Origin: Melanocharis versteri
Lineage: Eukaryota; Chordata; Aves; Passeriformes; Melanocharitidae
Length of the DNA: 64,000 bases
Assembly: GCA_013397845.1 (NCBI GenBank)
Contig: VZTG01005276.1
Location: forward strand, 62,204-126,203
Reading direction: 5' to 3'
Positions 37,001-49,558 of the stretch are shown piece after piece (positions within the stretch are counted from its first letter, which is position 1; the number at the start of each line of letters is the position of its first letter). A program made the translations under genes and the position numbers. The notes beneath the pieces were generated by a model. That model was not told the origin of the DNA and ran no database searches. It worked only from the letters and a program-made list of their open reading frames with translations.

Positions 37001-40000
37001 CAGTACAAACAGAGGATATAATTCTGCCTCTGAGGAGGATGCTGCAGGCTGGCAATGTCCTGTTCTTGGAAGATGTTCTTGGCTCTGATGTTACCCTGAA
37101 TCAGTTCTGTGTCAATCAGGGCAGGAAAAATTGCTGTCAATGCTTTTGTGTACTGGAAAGCAGCCTGCGCCTACATCATACAGGATGTCTTGATTGTATC
37201 AGTAGAAGATATCCAAAGTATTTTTATATCTTTATGGCAGCTTCAGATAGGCTTTTTCTAATTAGAGTAGAAATGGATTTTGCAGTAAACAGTCATGTGG
37301 CCAAACATGAGAACTTTGATACCCACATTTTTTTGCCTGTCGCTTGAGGATCTTTAGTCATACTGGAAAGGGACAACTCCTTAGCCAAACCTAGGATTGT
37401 TAATCCTCCATTGGATCTGTGTAGGCACTGAAAGATGGGTCTAATCCAGAAGGAAATTTGCCTTTATGCAGAGCTGTTCTGGGGTGGTGGGGACAGCTCT
37501 TTCCTTTCCTTCTGTACAGAGCACCCCTTCAAGCCTGTGCTGCTTTGGGGGGACAAAAGCCTGGTATGGAGGAAGGCTTCTTATGTACCAGGCTCTGTGG
37601 GACCTGGTTTAGATTGAGGCCATAATGTCTCAACAAATTTCTCTGAGTAGGGCTGTAAAATTGGGCTCCTGCTCCAGTGACCTGCAGGGCGAGTTACTAT
37701 CCTAGAGAAACTGCCTGGTGGAGATAATCTCGTGCTTGAAACAGGCAGCATGTCCAAAACAGCCGAAAGATGTGCTTCAAATCCATCAGAGAGGCTGCCG
37801 CTAACTCCCAAGACAGACAGTAATTTGTGTGTGTTTTGTTTAGGTTGTTTGTTGGGTTTTGGGGGTTTTTCCAAGGCTAGCAGCTGTCCAAGTGTTCCCT
37901 TATCTTTCCAGGTGATGTCTGACTTGCAGGTGGTAGCACCAGGGTTCGGTGGCAGGGAGAAATCAGGCTTGAGGTTAAAATATTTCCGGTTTGGTGAGGA
38001 TTGACTTTTGTGGTGCTGCTTATCTGACTCTGCTGCCGCTGCTAAAGTAATTCCATAGTCATGGAGTCGTTCTCCTGTGTGTGCCTGGGCCACATGGCAG
38101 GAAAGGTTTCATCCTCTTGGAGAATAGACAGCACTGATCATCCATAATTCCAGGTTGTAAAATGGTGGCAGAATACTGAGTTGCTGCTCTGAACATAAAG
38201 AATGAGCAAACATTTCTATGAAGGGTCACTTGGGAAGCAAAATGTGTGTTTACACTTCTCAAAGTGGGGAGTGGCAAGACTTTATGGGAATCAGTTTGAC
38301 CTCAAGATGCTGTAAGGCAAAGGAAGAGTTTGGGAAAGCCTGTTGGAATGGGATATGGTTCAGAAGAGAGAAAAGGAATCTATACTGGAATAACAGTACA
38401 AAAAAGGGCCTTTTTCAGGGTTACATGAATAGGAGGTGTTGTGCTCACTGAGTGTAACTTTGTGTTGAGAACAGGTATTAATTTGTACTAACAATGGTTA
38501 AATAATAGTGTATCATTAAATTCCATTAGCACCACCCTGCTAGGGCTGTTCAGCCGCGGAGTTTGAGCAAAGCTCCCTCAAAAGAGACCAGCAAACAGCT
38601 TTAGGTTCAGTCTTTGCTGAAGACTTTGGTATTGGAGTGGATAGTTGCTGTACAGACCACAAGGTGGTGGCATTGCCCAGGTAAATGGTGCATGAAATAT
38701 CATTATTTTAATATTTCTGTGTGTTTGAACTGCAGGATTTTCTTCTGTGCCAGCATTATTTTGGGAAAGGAAATCCCATTTTAAATATTTGACTCTGTTG
38801 CATAATTAATCAGGAGGGTAAAATACTTTTCGTGGTGGTAGTGACTTCTATTTTCTCTTTTAGTACATTTTCGTCTCCTGCTTCCCCCAACATTAAGCAA
38901 TTTAACTGTGCTACAAAAGGACTGAGTGCAGTTGTGCTCTGAAAGACCGCTCTGGAAAGTGGGAGAGTAGGGCTGAGTTCTTTTCTTCCTGTATTATTTC
39001 AGGCAAGTGGCTTAAATTGCATGGACCCCTGTTTCTGATCTGTAAATTGGGTATGTACCTCTCCTCCTTCTATCCTTCATGGCATGTGCAGGTGCTGCCT
39101 CACTCCCTAACACCCTCTCCTTTCTTGACTATTTAAAGTGTAATCCTTGCAGGATCAAGAGGCACAGCATCAAAACATCTTTCATCTGCTTGTTGTTGGT
39201 AAATTTGCACAAATGAGTTGAGTGTTGGGGGCTCAGCACTAGGAGCAGCTTGTGTTGAGGGGGTGCTGAGCCCAGTTCCAGGACCTGTGCATTTGAAACA
39301 TGAATAAGCCTCAACACCCCCACCTTAATAATATTTTAAACATCTGAGTTTTGTCTTTCTACCTGAATTTCCAGGCTCGGGCTGTAGGACAGGGATGTCC
39401 TGCCCCTGTGACTGTGCTGGCAGCACTCCCCACGTTTATGGTACTACTAAGGGGAATCAGTTTAGGTTGTTAGTTCAGCTACACTTTCTCCTTCTGCTTA
39501 TCCATCCTTTTCCAAGATCTTTCCATGGCCTCTTTAAGGGCCTTTCCCCAGTGCTATCAGAGCTGCTGCCTTATCAGCCTGTTTACCACCACCTTTCAGC
39601 TCTCCCCTTCCTCCTGCAGCGTCTGTTTGCCTGAGGAGAAAGTTGCCTGACAAACTCTTCAGACTTTGCCAAGTTTCAGACAAGATTGGTGATTTTCTCC
39701 CTTTTCTTTTCTAGGAATTCTCTAGATCTGAAGGTGAGTTTTGTAGGATATGGGGGAAATGTAGATCAGAATTTGTCTGTTTTGTTCTGAAGAGCTTTAA
39801 ACTGTGTTATATGGATTCAATCATAGAACTGTGATTTTAGATCTTTTATGTTTGGCTTCTGTCAACTGAATGGACTTCTGCTTTTATACTAACTGCTCTT
39901 TTACACTCAACCTACAGACATATCCTCTTTATTTCCTCTAACCTGTATTGACTTGCACACAGATTCTGAACTCCTGGATATTTGGAGTTTCTGGGCCACA

Positions 40001-43000
40001 CTGCACAGCACAAGAGAAATTTGGTCTGGTGCTTGGTGTTTTCCTGTGACAAAGGACAAGGCTGGGGTGTGTTGTGACATCAGGGATCCAAGTGCAGCTT
40101 TGCTGTTGCCGAAACTGAGGGTGAAACTTTACCAGCCCATCAGCTCCCTGATTCTCACCTGTTGTACTCATGATCAACGAATGTACCCAAGATCCTGGGG
40201 ACAGGAAGTCAGTGCAGGTGTTAAAACACCTCAGATGAGCAAATATTTCGTTCCTATCTTACCAAATAATTAGCCCAGATGTAAAAAAAGGAGTTCTGCA
40301 AACTCTTAAGGCTTGTAAATCATATTTCCAGTTTTACAAACAGTGTGGAAGTGGAAACCTTCCAACCATGGAGAGGACATTTTATCAATAGCTGAAGTTT
40401 TACCTGTAGTGGCAAGATAAACTTTATAATTTTATATGACAAATGTACATATGTTATACATGCATACCATGAACATGTAAAAGTGTGTAAGTGCAGTAGT
40501 TTCAAGTTTTTAGACAATGCCATTGATCCAAGTGAATGTCCTTGGGTCATTTAACCAAATCCTTGGTGGAAAGGCAGAGGTTGTCATGTTCCCAGCCCAC
40601 GAGGATGTTCCCTAAAACAGATGCTTGTGTTTTGGCTGTCAATGGTACTTCTTCAATGTTGTTATTTTGCAGGGTATGTGGCAAATGTGCTGGAATTGAG
40701 CCCTGGGGACGTATTTGCACATGTCCATGGATGGCATTGTCCCAGGATTCAGGAGCTCCTCAGATCCAATCCTATCCCTGCCACTGTCCTGCAGTGACTT
40801 TGACTTCCCCGTGTTCCCACTTTTTATGGGACAGGAATGATACAGCAGCATTTACCTGCTGCAGATGCTGAGCAACAGGGCTTGGTGTTCACTGAAATGG
40901 GGTTTGTCAACTTGGCTCTGAATAATGAAGAAACAACCCATTTGACTCTTACTGGATTATATAATTTTATTGAAACCAGAGTGGTCAACAAAACCAGGGA
41001 AAAATCATCAAGAAATGAAAACCTAAGGGAAAACAGGAAGAATTTAACTGGGTGAGTTCTCCCAAAAGCAATCTCCCAAACTGGACTAGTCACTGAAGAC
41101 AATTTCTGTCTTTTATGGTTTGGAAATGTGAAATTAGAAGTGCTTTGTAATATGACTTATTAGTTAATACAAAGTAGTTTGCCTGATTGGTAATGCTGAT
41201 TACCCTGGCTGATTTAAAAAAAAAAAAAAAAAAGAATAGCAGTGGAAATGGTAGAATGTGGTTCTTTTGCTTTTAAATGCAGGTCATTACCACTTGGCCA
41301 AATCTGCTTAAGCTGAATGCTATGCAGGACTAATAATGCCCAGAAAAATTCTGCTTTCTTACTTATTTCATCCTATAGTCTTCTTTCTTCTCACACTTGA
41401 GTTCTCTTTGGAGCTCTTTACAAATTCCTGTGAACAGCTTAGCACTGGGGAGCTCTGGATTCTTGGTTTGAGCCTTCACGTGCTGTTTGGACAAGGGATG
41501 ATAATAAAAGTAGAGATTTTTTTCATTGGCTTCCCAACCTATGTTCTTGTTTGGAGCCTTGGCAGCTGAATATGTGAATATTAACAATTTCCTTATCCAT
41601 TAGAAATATATATTAAAAATGGGGGCAGGTGTGTGAAACACAAATTTCTTCCTTTCTGGTTTTTGTGGGGTTTTTTTTGTTTTGTTTTTTTTTTTAATCA
41701 AAATAGAATACATTTTCTCTCTGTTTTCTCACTGGAAACCAGTAATGCCATGTAATTCCTTAATGGTTGCTGGTCCTAGGCTGGAGTAGGAAGTGCTGGC
41801 TGGCTGTGGCAGCTGGCAGGGAGCCAAAGCAAAGTTTGGAGCTGTTTGATACCTGCCAAGGCCTTTTATTGCCTGTAGGCTCTGTCACCATTAACATTAT
41901 TCATATTCTGCGCCAGGAAAAATCAAATGCCATAAAGCATTCTGTGGGATGGCTTTCCCCTTTGGAGGCTGCACGTGCTGTGCTGCTCTCCAGCCTGCCT
42001 TCCCTGTGTGTGTCTCAGTGCCTGGTCACCTTGAGGTCAGTGGAGCAAATCCGGGGTCTGGGGTGCCTGTGCACAGCTCAGGGCAAAATCCAGTGTTGGC
42101 AGGTTTTATCTTGGAGTACAACCCATTAGCGTCTCAAATTTTGTAGCTCAAATATCAAATCTTAAGGCTCAAGCCCCTCGAGCATCAGGTGCTTTCTAGG
42201 TTTGAGGCAGTACCCATATCCAGGGTTGTCACTCCTGTAGGGTGATGTCCTCTTTCCTTCTGTCCTGTGAGTACTTGGGCACTGCTCTGACCAAACAGGA
42301 CTGCAGTGAAGGGGAAGGTCAATGAACAGCAAGTCCTTTAGCTGCTTACTAGCTGCTTAATGATATTGTGTTATCCTAAGTGTTCTGAGGTTTTGTGTTC
42401 TCTCCTGGCTTCCCTGTCTGTGCCTCTGCTCCATCTTCATTCCCCTCATTGTTTCTTCTAAAGTTTGGATTGTGAGCAGTGCAGCAAAGGAGCTTTATCT
42501 CATCTGGATTAGACCTTGGGTACTAGGGTGGTATAAAAGCACAAAGTCAGTTGAAGGCACCATAATTTGGTGGTTTGGCCTCCAAAGTGAGGTATCAGTG
42601 GAGGCAGAGAGCAGATAGAAAATCTTACAGGTGTGTGACATGCATTTGACCAAGCAAATTGCACAGTCCCTCCATACCAATGGTCCCTGAACACTTTTCT
42701 GATACTCACATACCTCAAGATGATGCTGAAGACAAAAAAATAACCTTGGCTGATTCAGAGTCCACAGGACATCAGTGACAGCAAAACAGATGAGTGGGTT
42801 CAGAGGGTTTCAGGGAACCCTGAGCAGACACAGCTTTGTGGTCCACATGCATTCTTTGGCTTTAGGGAAGGAAAACACCCTCTGTTGTTTTCAAGAGCAG
42901 GTGTTCAGAGCATCTGAAGGCCGGAATATGTTGAAGCATGTGGCATATAATTTCCTTTCTTCCATTTGCAGTCTGAAGCAAGATCAGTCCTGGTAAGAAC

Positions 43001-46000
43001 AAGCTCCAGCTTTCATTTGAAGATATTTCTATAGCCATTTCTGTCTAGCAAGCGGAGCTTTCTCTTGAAATACAGAAATAGTATCAGACTACTTAGTGAA
43101 ATATATTATTTTAACTCACCTTACTGATGAAAATGTGATGCTCTACAACCAGGCTGATCAAATATTTTTAAGTATCAGAACCGTTTAGGTGTGAGAAACT
43201 TTCAAAGCGTTGCTATTTAGCCTGCTTGTAAATACTTAAAATCAGTGATGAAAGAAACAGTTCAAATGGTAAACTGTAATTAAATAGTGTAGAAGGCCTA
43301 AAACTCTGGGAAGATTTCTTACCACCTGGAAGATAATGTTTAGACTAACCTAGATCCTGATGATTAAATTTTGAGCTTTTGTTTCTGGCATTTTTACTGG
43401 TTACGGGAAGTAACCATGGAAAGATCTAATGAGAGGAGTCAGTATCACATCAAATCAGCTTCCCTGCTTCTGATACAGGTGCAAATCGTCTCAGGATCAG
43501 AATCTGGCTGTGTAATTTGGCAGCTTTTGAAGTGCAATGTACTGAGGTAGAAATCCTGTTGGCTTTCTGAAGTGAGGTGTGTTAATAGCTGTGTTCCACC
43601 AAATAACCTGAAGTTTCTTTGTTTAATGTGCTTCAGAGAAGAGCTGAGCTGTCTCTCCAAGGTTGTAAAGCTCTAATTGTGGAATATAGGGCTTTTTACT
43701 GCCTTTTTCTTGCCTTATGGAAAGAATGTAGAAATAGTCAGATTAGATTAGATTTTTTTTGTATATTTTATTTTAGCTACTATTACCAGATGCTTTAAAA
43801 GAAGGCACAGGAAACTTTACAAGAGGCAGGTGTTATGATTACTGACTGTCCAAGTGATTTTTCTTACCCTAATGTGCCCTCCCTTTTCTATCAATCAGGG
43901 GCAAAACTGGCGAATTTGGAATTAAACACAATTTATGTATTCCTGCTACAATATCAGTTTGCATCAAAGTAGTTTTATATCCCTGTCACTCAGGAGTATT
44001 CCAGTTTAAATGTTAGGTTGTGCTTCATGGAAGAACTACAGAAATTTGCAATTCTTATATTTTTAAACACTTTTTAAAATAAGGGTTTTTGTCTAGCGAG
44101 TTTCTTCAGGTTTGCTGACTTTTGAGCTGGCAGAGTGTCCCTGTGGCATCACTTGAGAGTGACTATTCATGTAATTAAAGTGAGACACCTGTTTAAGGCA
44201 AAGCTGCATTCAGTTGAGTCAGGAAATAAAAATTAGGCCCTCACTGTGGAGATGTTTGAGCATGAGGTTAAGCATGTCTGTATTGTCTAGTAATTCTTGT
44301 AGGACCACTTGAGTGACTGGAGTAAGTTAAGTGCCAGTATAACAATGTTTGCAATTCTGGGGACCACTTTTATTTGGTTCATACGTTAATGAATTAATTG
44401 AATTCTGATCTCCAGCGTGTCTGCATTTATCCAGTTGCTTGTGGAGACTCTGTTTGACAGCTGGGATTGGATCCTAAGCACACACCTGGAACTAGAAAGG
44501 CAGTGATAACCTAAACTCCTTCCTGGTGAATATTTCAGATAGTTTATATAAAAAGACATATGAAAAAGTTGACTTTGCTTTCCATAAAGTGCAAAATGAG
44601 GGAGAGGATCCCAACACAGATATACACCTGCTTCAAGTATTTTTCCTGTGTGGTTGTTGCTTCAAACCTCTACGTGGTTATGAAAACAAACTTCAGTGCT
44701 ATGACTCCTCAAATCTGCATTATAAAATAAAATGGAACACACACTCCCCATGGTAAAATATTATTTGCTAACGTGTTCCAGAAACTATGCTAGGCAAAAG
44801 GCAGTAAAACTATCTTTTAAAAGAAAAATTTTGGATATAAAATGTAGCAGATGTGTTCTTCTGTTCTAGTGAAAAGAAAAACACCTACTTACTGGAATGA
44901 ACAGGAGACCCAGAAGTGGATCTGATGGATACAATGTTTTCTCTCTTTTGGGAAAGATGAGGTGGGGAAGAAGTTATTAAATGTTTGTTTACTTGTGCAT
45001 TTGTAAGTTTTCAAGCGTTCCTTTGTTTGCTGCTTAGAAATGTGATCAATGGAATCTCTGCAACTGGCAGTTTGTGAGGGCTGATGAGTGTGGAGAGCTG
45101 CCTCCAGTAAATAGTGCCTTTATGGTGCCAGAGGGAAGGGGGAGAGAAAGAGGCAGACACCAGGTAGAGCTCACAATTTTACAGCTATAAACCCATGTTT
45201 CTGCTTATTTACTGATGGTGTGGGGGGCTGTGATGAGGATCTGTTGTTTCATACTTGGGGGTTCAACTTCTTCCAGCAATCAGATGGAGAGTTCTCTTCT
45301 GAGAGGTATGTTGATTGTATAAAACCAGGTTTATAATAAATATAACCAAAAGCACTGCAGCACTTTAGACCCTGTTTTGCAGTTTTCATAGTTAAGAGTT
45401 CAAGTTGCTTTCAGGATTTAGTTGCACCCACCTGAACTGCTTTAAACCTTCCCTGTTAAAAATGTGTTAAGAAGCTTTTTTTCCTTATGTATGCTTTTAT
45501 TTTAGTTAAATCGAGAGTCTTGTAAATCCAGAGTAGTCTTGCATCAATGGGAGCAGTTTTCTAGTCCGGTTCTGTACACAGTGCTCTGACTGCCATCCTC
45601 ACACTCCTCATTCCACAGCTCAGGACTCAGCCTGCTCCTGTTTTTTGTAGCCACATTTCTATCACAAGCTATCCCGTGCAAGTGAATATTTTCTTTATGC
45701 TGATGTTCGGCTCCTGAAAATTATTTTCAGGGACTTCTTTGTTGAATACTGTTACTATATTGCCAAAAGTGCGACTGATGTGTGCTTGAACATGCATGAC
45801 TCATAACTTGAAGCTATTACTAGCTTAAGGAAACGTTTCTAAAAGGTACATTTATTTTTCTGGTACAGGTGTACCAGAAAAATGAACCTCCCAGTGAGAT
45901 TAGTGTATAAAGAGGGAAATATTAGTTGTGCTTCTCCATTCTGACACTGATAATTTTAACCTACAATTCGTTCCCTTGAGGCACCTGGAGGCTGGTGAAT

Positions 46001-46379
46001 TCTCACAAATGAATAGAAACAAGAACTAAATGTTTCATTTGAAGTGTCGTCTTTAGGCTTAGTTTAACTTTTTTTTCCCCTGACATTCTCCCCTTTGACG
46101 TGAGACAAATAGTAGTTTAAGGTTATGCTTTTAAATGGGTTAAATATTATCTTCTATTCATCTTTCTTCCTGCTGGGAGTTGCTGAGATGTGCTGAGGAG
46201 TGGAAGTTGACTCCAGTGTATGAAACGACGCTGTTAAAACCTGCTAACAATGACGAGCATCTCTCTTTACCACGTCAAATCTGCCTCACCTGTCATTTTG
46301 ACCCCGGCATGTGGAAACGAGTGCGGCAGTCTGGAGGGGAATAGCTCTTCCTCCAGAAGGAAATTATCAGCACTCACCG

Positions 46380-47560
46380 AACCAGTTGCTTCTCCCCCGC
46401 CCCCCGCCCCTTCTTTTTAAGTCCGAGGAAGAAAATCGCTCGAAGCGATTCGCGGAATGAAACCCGCGGGGTGAAAAGTTGTAGGGATTCGGGGGCGGCC
46501 GGGAGGGGCCCCCGAGCCCGGAGAATGCGGGTAGTGCCCGGCCCGACGCCCTTCCCCTCCCTCCGCCTGGAGAACCGCGGAGTCGGAGCTGTTCCCGGCG
46601 CCTTTTGGCTCCGGAACCCCTTCCCAAACCTTCGGCTCCTGTTTCTGTCTGTAATTGTATTTACGGCACGGCGTATGCGCTGCTGGAGGCTCCCCTCGCT
46701 TTACCAGGGTCAGGAAGGTTGTTTTGGGGGGTTTTTCCCCCCCCATCTCTCCCGGAGTTCCGCGGTGCCGTTTACCTGCCGGTGGATCCGACTCTCCGAG
46801 CCGGACCGCGGAAACCTATGAAGTGCAAATCTAGATTTATCGGCGGTCGCACGCTGCTTTTCTTCTGAGTGAATTTGCATTAGAAGTCTGAGCGATGGGC
46901 TTTTCGCTCGGTTTAAATACAGTTTGGGCTTGAAATGGGGAATCTAGAGCAGAAGTCTATAATTTCAGAGGTGTTCACGGACTCGTGTCCTTTTGCAGCG
47001 TATCTTAAAGGCGAGAAACTTGGTTGGGGGAGCAAATTCTGCCCCCGAAAGCGTTTCCCCTGCCTGGAGCGGCGCAGCTCCCCAAGCCCACCGCGGTCGT
47101 GGGGAGAGGGCACCCCACGGCCACAGCCCCCGTGGGGCCAGGAGGCGACGATGCTCCCTGCATCTGCGCCTCGAGTGCCAAATTCTGGTGGCAGCTGTTT
47201 GGGGAGAAGGGAGCGCATCTCCCCTGACCTGCGGCGCTGCCCTCTGACCCGCCACGAATCTCTAAAAGCGGGGGTCCCCCGAGGCCACGGCACACGAGTC
47301 CCTTTTGTTCGCGGCGCTGGCGCGGGTCAGGCGGGGCTGGAGCTACCGGGCTGGGACTGAGAGAGTGGTCGGGTTGGACCCGACCTTGCGGGGATAGGCT
47401 CGGCTTTATCTCCAGGAGAGATGAGCTCGGGTTATTAGGAAGCGTTCTCTCCTTGTGAACGCATCGGCCAAAGCTGCAGCGAGAGGGAATTTCGCCCCCT
47501 CCCCTTCCGCCCCTGCTGCGGGTTTAGGAACAAACGTAGGAACGGTCACAGTGGCATTGC
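46380..47560. promoter_or_regulatory. CpG-rich island about 2.5-3.7 kb upstream of EBF2 exon 1
   Basis: Base composition changes abruptly here to GC-rich sequence with many CpGs, unlike the AT-rich DNA on either side. A TATA-like TTTAAATA lies at about 46912-46919, in front of an open frame at 46935-47360. No protein family is recognisable in any of the overlapping GC-rich open frames on either strand. It may be an alternative EBF2 promoter, the start of a divergent non-coding RNA, or part of a broad CpG island typical of developmental regulators. Confidence 0.6.
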
Positions 47561-48539
47561 CAGAAATTATCTTAGTACAAAGAGAGGGCTTTTATTCGAG
47601 GAAATGTATCCATGCCTATTGCGAAATGGTAAAAAAACCCCACAGCAATATGCCTTACCATTGCCTGTATATTTATCTTACATGCTCTGATTTCTCACTT
47701 TTTTTTTTACTATTATTTTTTAATATCTTGTCCTGTTTGGTTGGTTTGGGCTTTTTAATACAGAGAAATTGCATCTCAGAGACGCTAAGATCATATCTTG
47801 AAAGATTGGTCTCCACCCTATAGCTCCGTGAAACTGCTGTTGCTTTTCTCTAACGTTAAAACAACGCCAGCCTCGCCTTTTGCTAACCTGGCAAAGTCAC
47901 TTCCTGCATATTTATCAATTTGGAGAGGTGGGTTAGCATGGCAAATTTCCTTGAACAAAGATTGGGTGAGATGTATTAGTTCATCCAATACCATGTCTGT
48001 CACTTATGTAGACAGAATAAATCTGAGTCCCGGCATTGCCCTCAATCGTGCCTGAATTAAGGATACATTTTAATGTAAGTTTTATGGAAAGATTTTAATT
48101 TGAGATTCTTTTTGGAGAGAAGTGTATGAAACTCCGTGAAATAATATAGTATTTAATAGGTGGCTTTTTGAGTCGTGGCTGAATGTGGATGGAAGGAGCT
48201 CGGATTTATTCTGAAATGGAAATTATGGTTCTATCCCGTTAAAAAAAAAAAAAATTAAGAAGGTTAAAGAGAGGAGCTGCACATAATGAGTCAAGGAAAT
48301 CCTTGAATCCTTGCGCTGTCCCTTTAACTACCGAACATCTGATTCCCTCATCTGGCAGATGGTCTCTGAGCACAGATTTGCATTCATTGTCTTGAAATCT
48401 GTTTTCGCGTTGGTGTTATATAGATTTCAGAGGCAGATCTATACACGGATCAGAATACAAAAGGGCCAGGAGGAAAATATCGCCAAGGCAGAGCAGTTTA
48501 AAAAAATAAACTAAAATAAATGCAGACGTAGGTATGGTC
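47561..48539. other. AT-rich spacer between the two CpG blocks
   Basis: No gene is seen. Composition returns to AT-rich, with an A-run near 48241. Motifs that could matter are a TCF/LEF-like AACAAAG near 47955 and a CATCTG/CAGATG E-box pair near 48349-48361. Both are short enough to occur by chance. Confidence 0.45.
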
Positions 48540-48844
48540 CCGGGTCACCGCGGGCCGGGCTGGGAAGAGCTCCGGCTTCCTTTAATGGGAAATGTTGCCT
48601 ACATGGGATGTTATGAAAAGTTTTAAGGTGAGACCTGACAGCTCTCAGGGTGTAACTTTGGGGTCTGCTAGGTGCCTGGCAGTCTCGGGCTGGCTCTTGC
48701 CCGGCAGGCAACCTCTGCCTACACCCTCGTCCAGACCCATTTCTGTCCCTCTGAGCAATTTTTCATTTTAAATCCCGCGCCTGAGAGCGAAGCGGCCACT
48801 ACCCGTGCGGCGGCGCGGTCAGATGGACAGAGATCGCTGCTTTT

Positions 48845-49460
48845 AGTACGGTTTGGGTGCTCTGGGGCAGGACAGGTCCGGGTGAAGCTGCCGGGACATC
48901 ACGATTAACCCGCGGGTTCAGTGCCCGGCTCCGGCTGTCCCGGGACAGGCGCGCTCCTCCCGCTCCGGCCCTGCGGTTTCAGCGCACTCTGTGAGGCGTG
49001 GGGCAGCATCGCTGGGTGTGAGGCTGCCGGGCCCTGGCCATAACCCATCGCGATAAACCATCACGATAAACCCGCTGTTCCCCTGCTTGGGCTTCGGCTG
49101 CCGCGAGGCGGGCGGCGGGCGCGCTCCTTCCAGTCCAGTCCCGCAGCTTCAGCACAGTTTATACGTTCTGGGCCAGCACCATTAGGTGTGGGGCTGCCGG
49201 CCAATGACGAGAAACTCATCACGATAAACTCGCGGCTCCCCTGCAAATGCTGCGACTGTCCCAGGGTAGGCGGTGGGCACGCTGCTTCCACCCCGGTCCC
49301 GCTGCTTTAGCACAGTTTGTGCGGTCTGGGGCAGCACCGCTCGGTGTGGGGCTGCCGGGCCAGGACCATAACCCATCCCCAAAAGCCGATCGCGACATCC
49401 CCGTCTGGACAGCCCCGCGCTTCCCCTGCCCGGGCGCGCTCCTTCCATCCCGGCCCCGCC
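48845..49460. repeat. Degenerate GC-rich minisatellite, about 4 units of roughly 136-170 bp
   Basis: Four diverged units start near 48845, 48981, 49151 and 49309. Each begins with an AG(C/T)(A/G)C-type block followed by a (G)TCTGGGGCAG-like stretch, then GGTGTGGGGCTGCCGG, then CATCACGATAAAC or a variant (48897, 49046 and 49059, 49217), and ends with a GGGCGCGCTCCTTCCA-like block and CCCGCTGCTTTAGC. The large minus-strand open frames here (up to 234 codons) repeat similar peptide motifs because of this structure and are not genes. Confidence 0.85.
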
Positions 49461-49472
49461 GGAGCCGCGCGG

Positions 49473-49558
49473 GGGGCGGGGCGCGGCCGCGCCATCCAAC
49501 CAATCGCGGCGCGACATGCAAATGAGATCTCCTTATGTGGCGCGCGGCCCCGCCCACG
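49473..49558 (+). promoter_or_regulatory. EBF2: EBF2 core promoter motif cluster: GC boxes, CCAAT box, octamer
   Basis: Within 86 bp lie a GC box (GGGGCGGGGC, about 49473-49482), a CCAAT box (CCAATC, 49500-49505), a perfect octamer ATGCAAAT (49516-49523), a CArG-like CCTTATGTGG with one mismatch (49531-49540) and a second GC box on the other strand (CCCCGCCCAC, about 49548-49557). GC and CCAAT boxes bind SP and NF-Y factors, and the octamer binds POU-domain proteins. Occupancy is inferred, not shown. Confidence 0.6.

Larger units (their letters stand above)
32211..46379. other. Intergenic sequence upstream of EBF2, no gene seen
   Basis: This 14-kb interval has no coding block I can support. 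The longest open frame is 170 codons (37581-38093, minus); it has no recognisable domain and a lysine/proline/glutamine-rich middle, so I do not call it. The interval holds a simple repeat at 33251-33308, a nested AT-rich inverted repeat at 34022-34062 and an EBF-type palindrome at 36536-36546. The position suggests that distal regulatory elements of EBF2 may lie here. Confidence 0.55.

Noticed and set aside
37581..38093. 170-codon open frame on the minus strand
   Set aside because: This is the longest frame in AT-rich sequence, but it shows no recognisable motif, has low-complexity Lys/Pro/Gln sequence in the middle, and has no promoter or splice context. A frame of this length is possible by chance in 64 kb.
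46935..47360. 141-codon open frame on the plus strand
   Set aside because: It lies in a CpG island where stops are rare and several other long frames overlap on both strands. No family is recognisable; it is kept only as part of the CpG island observation.
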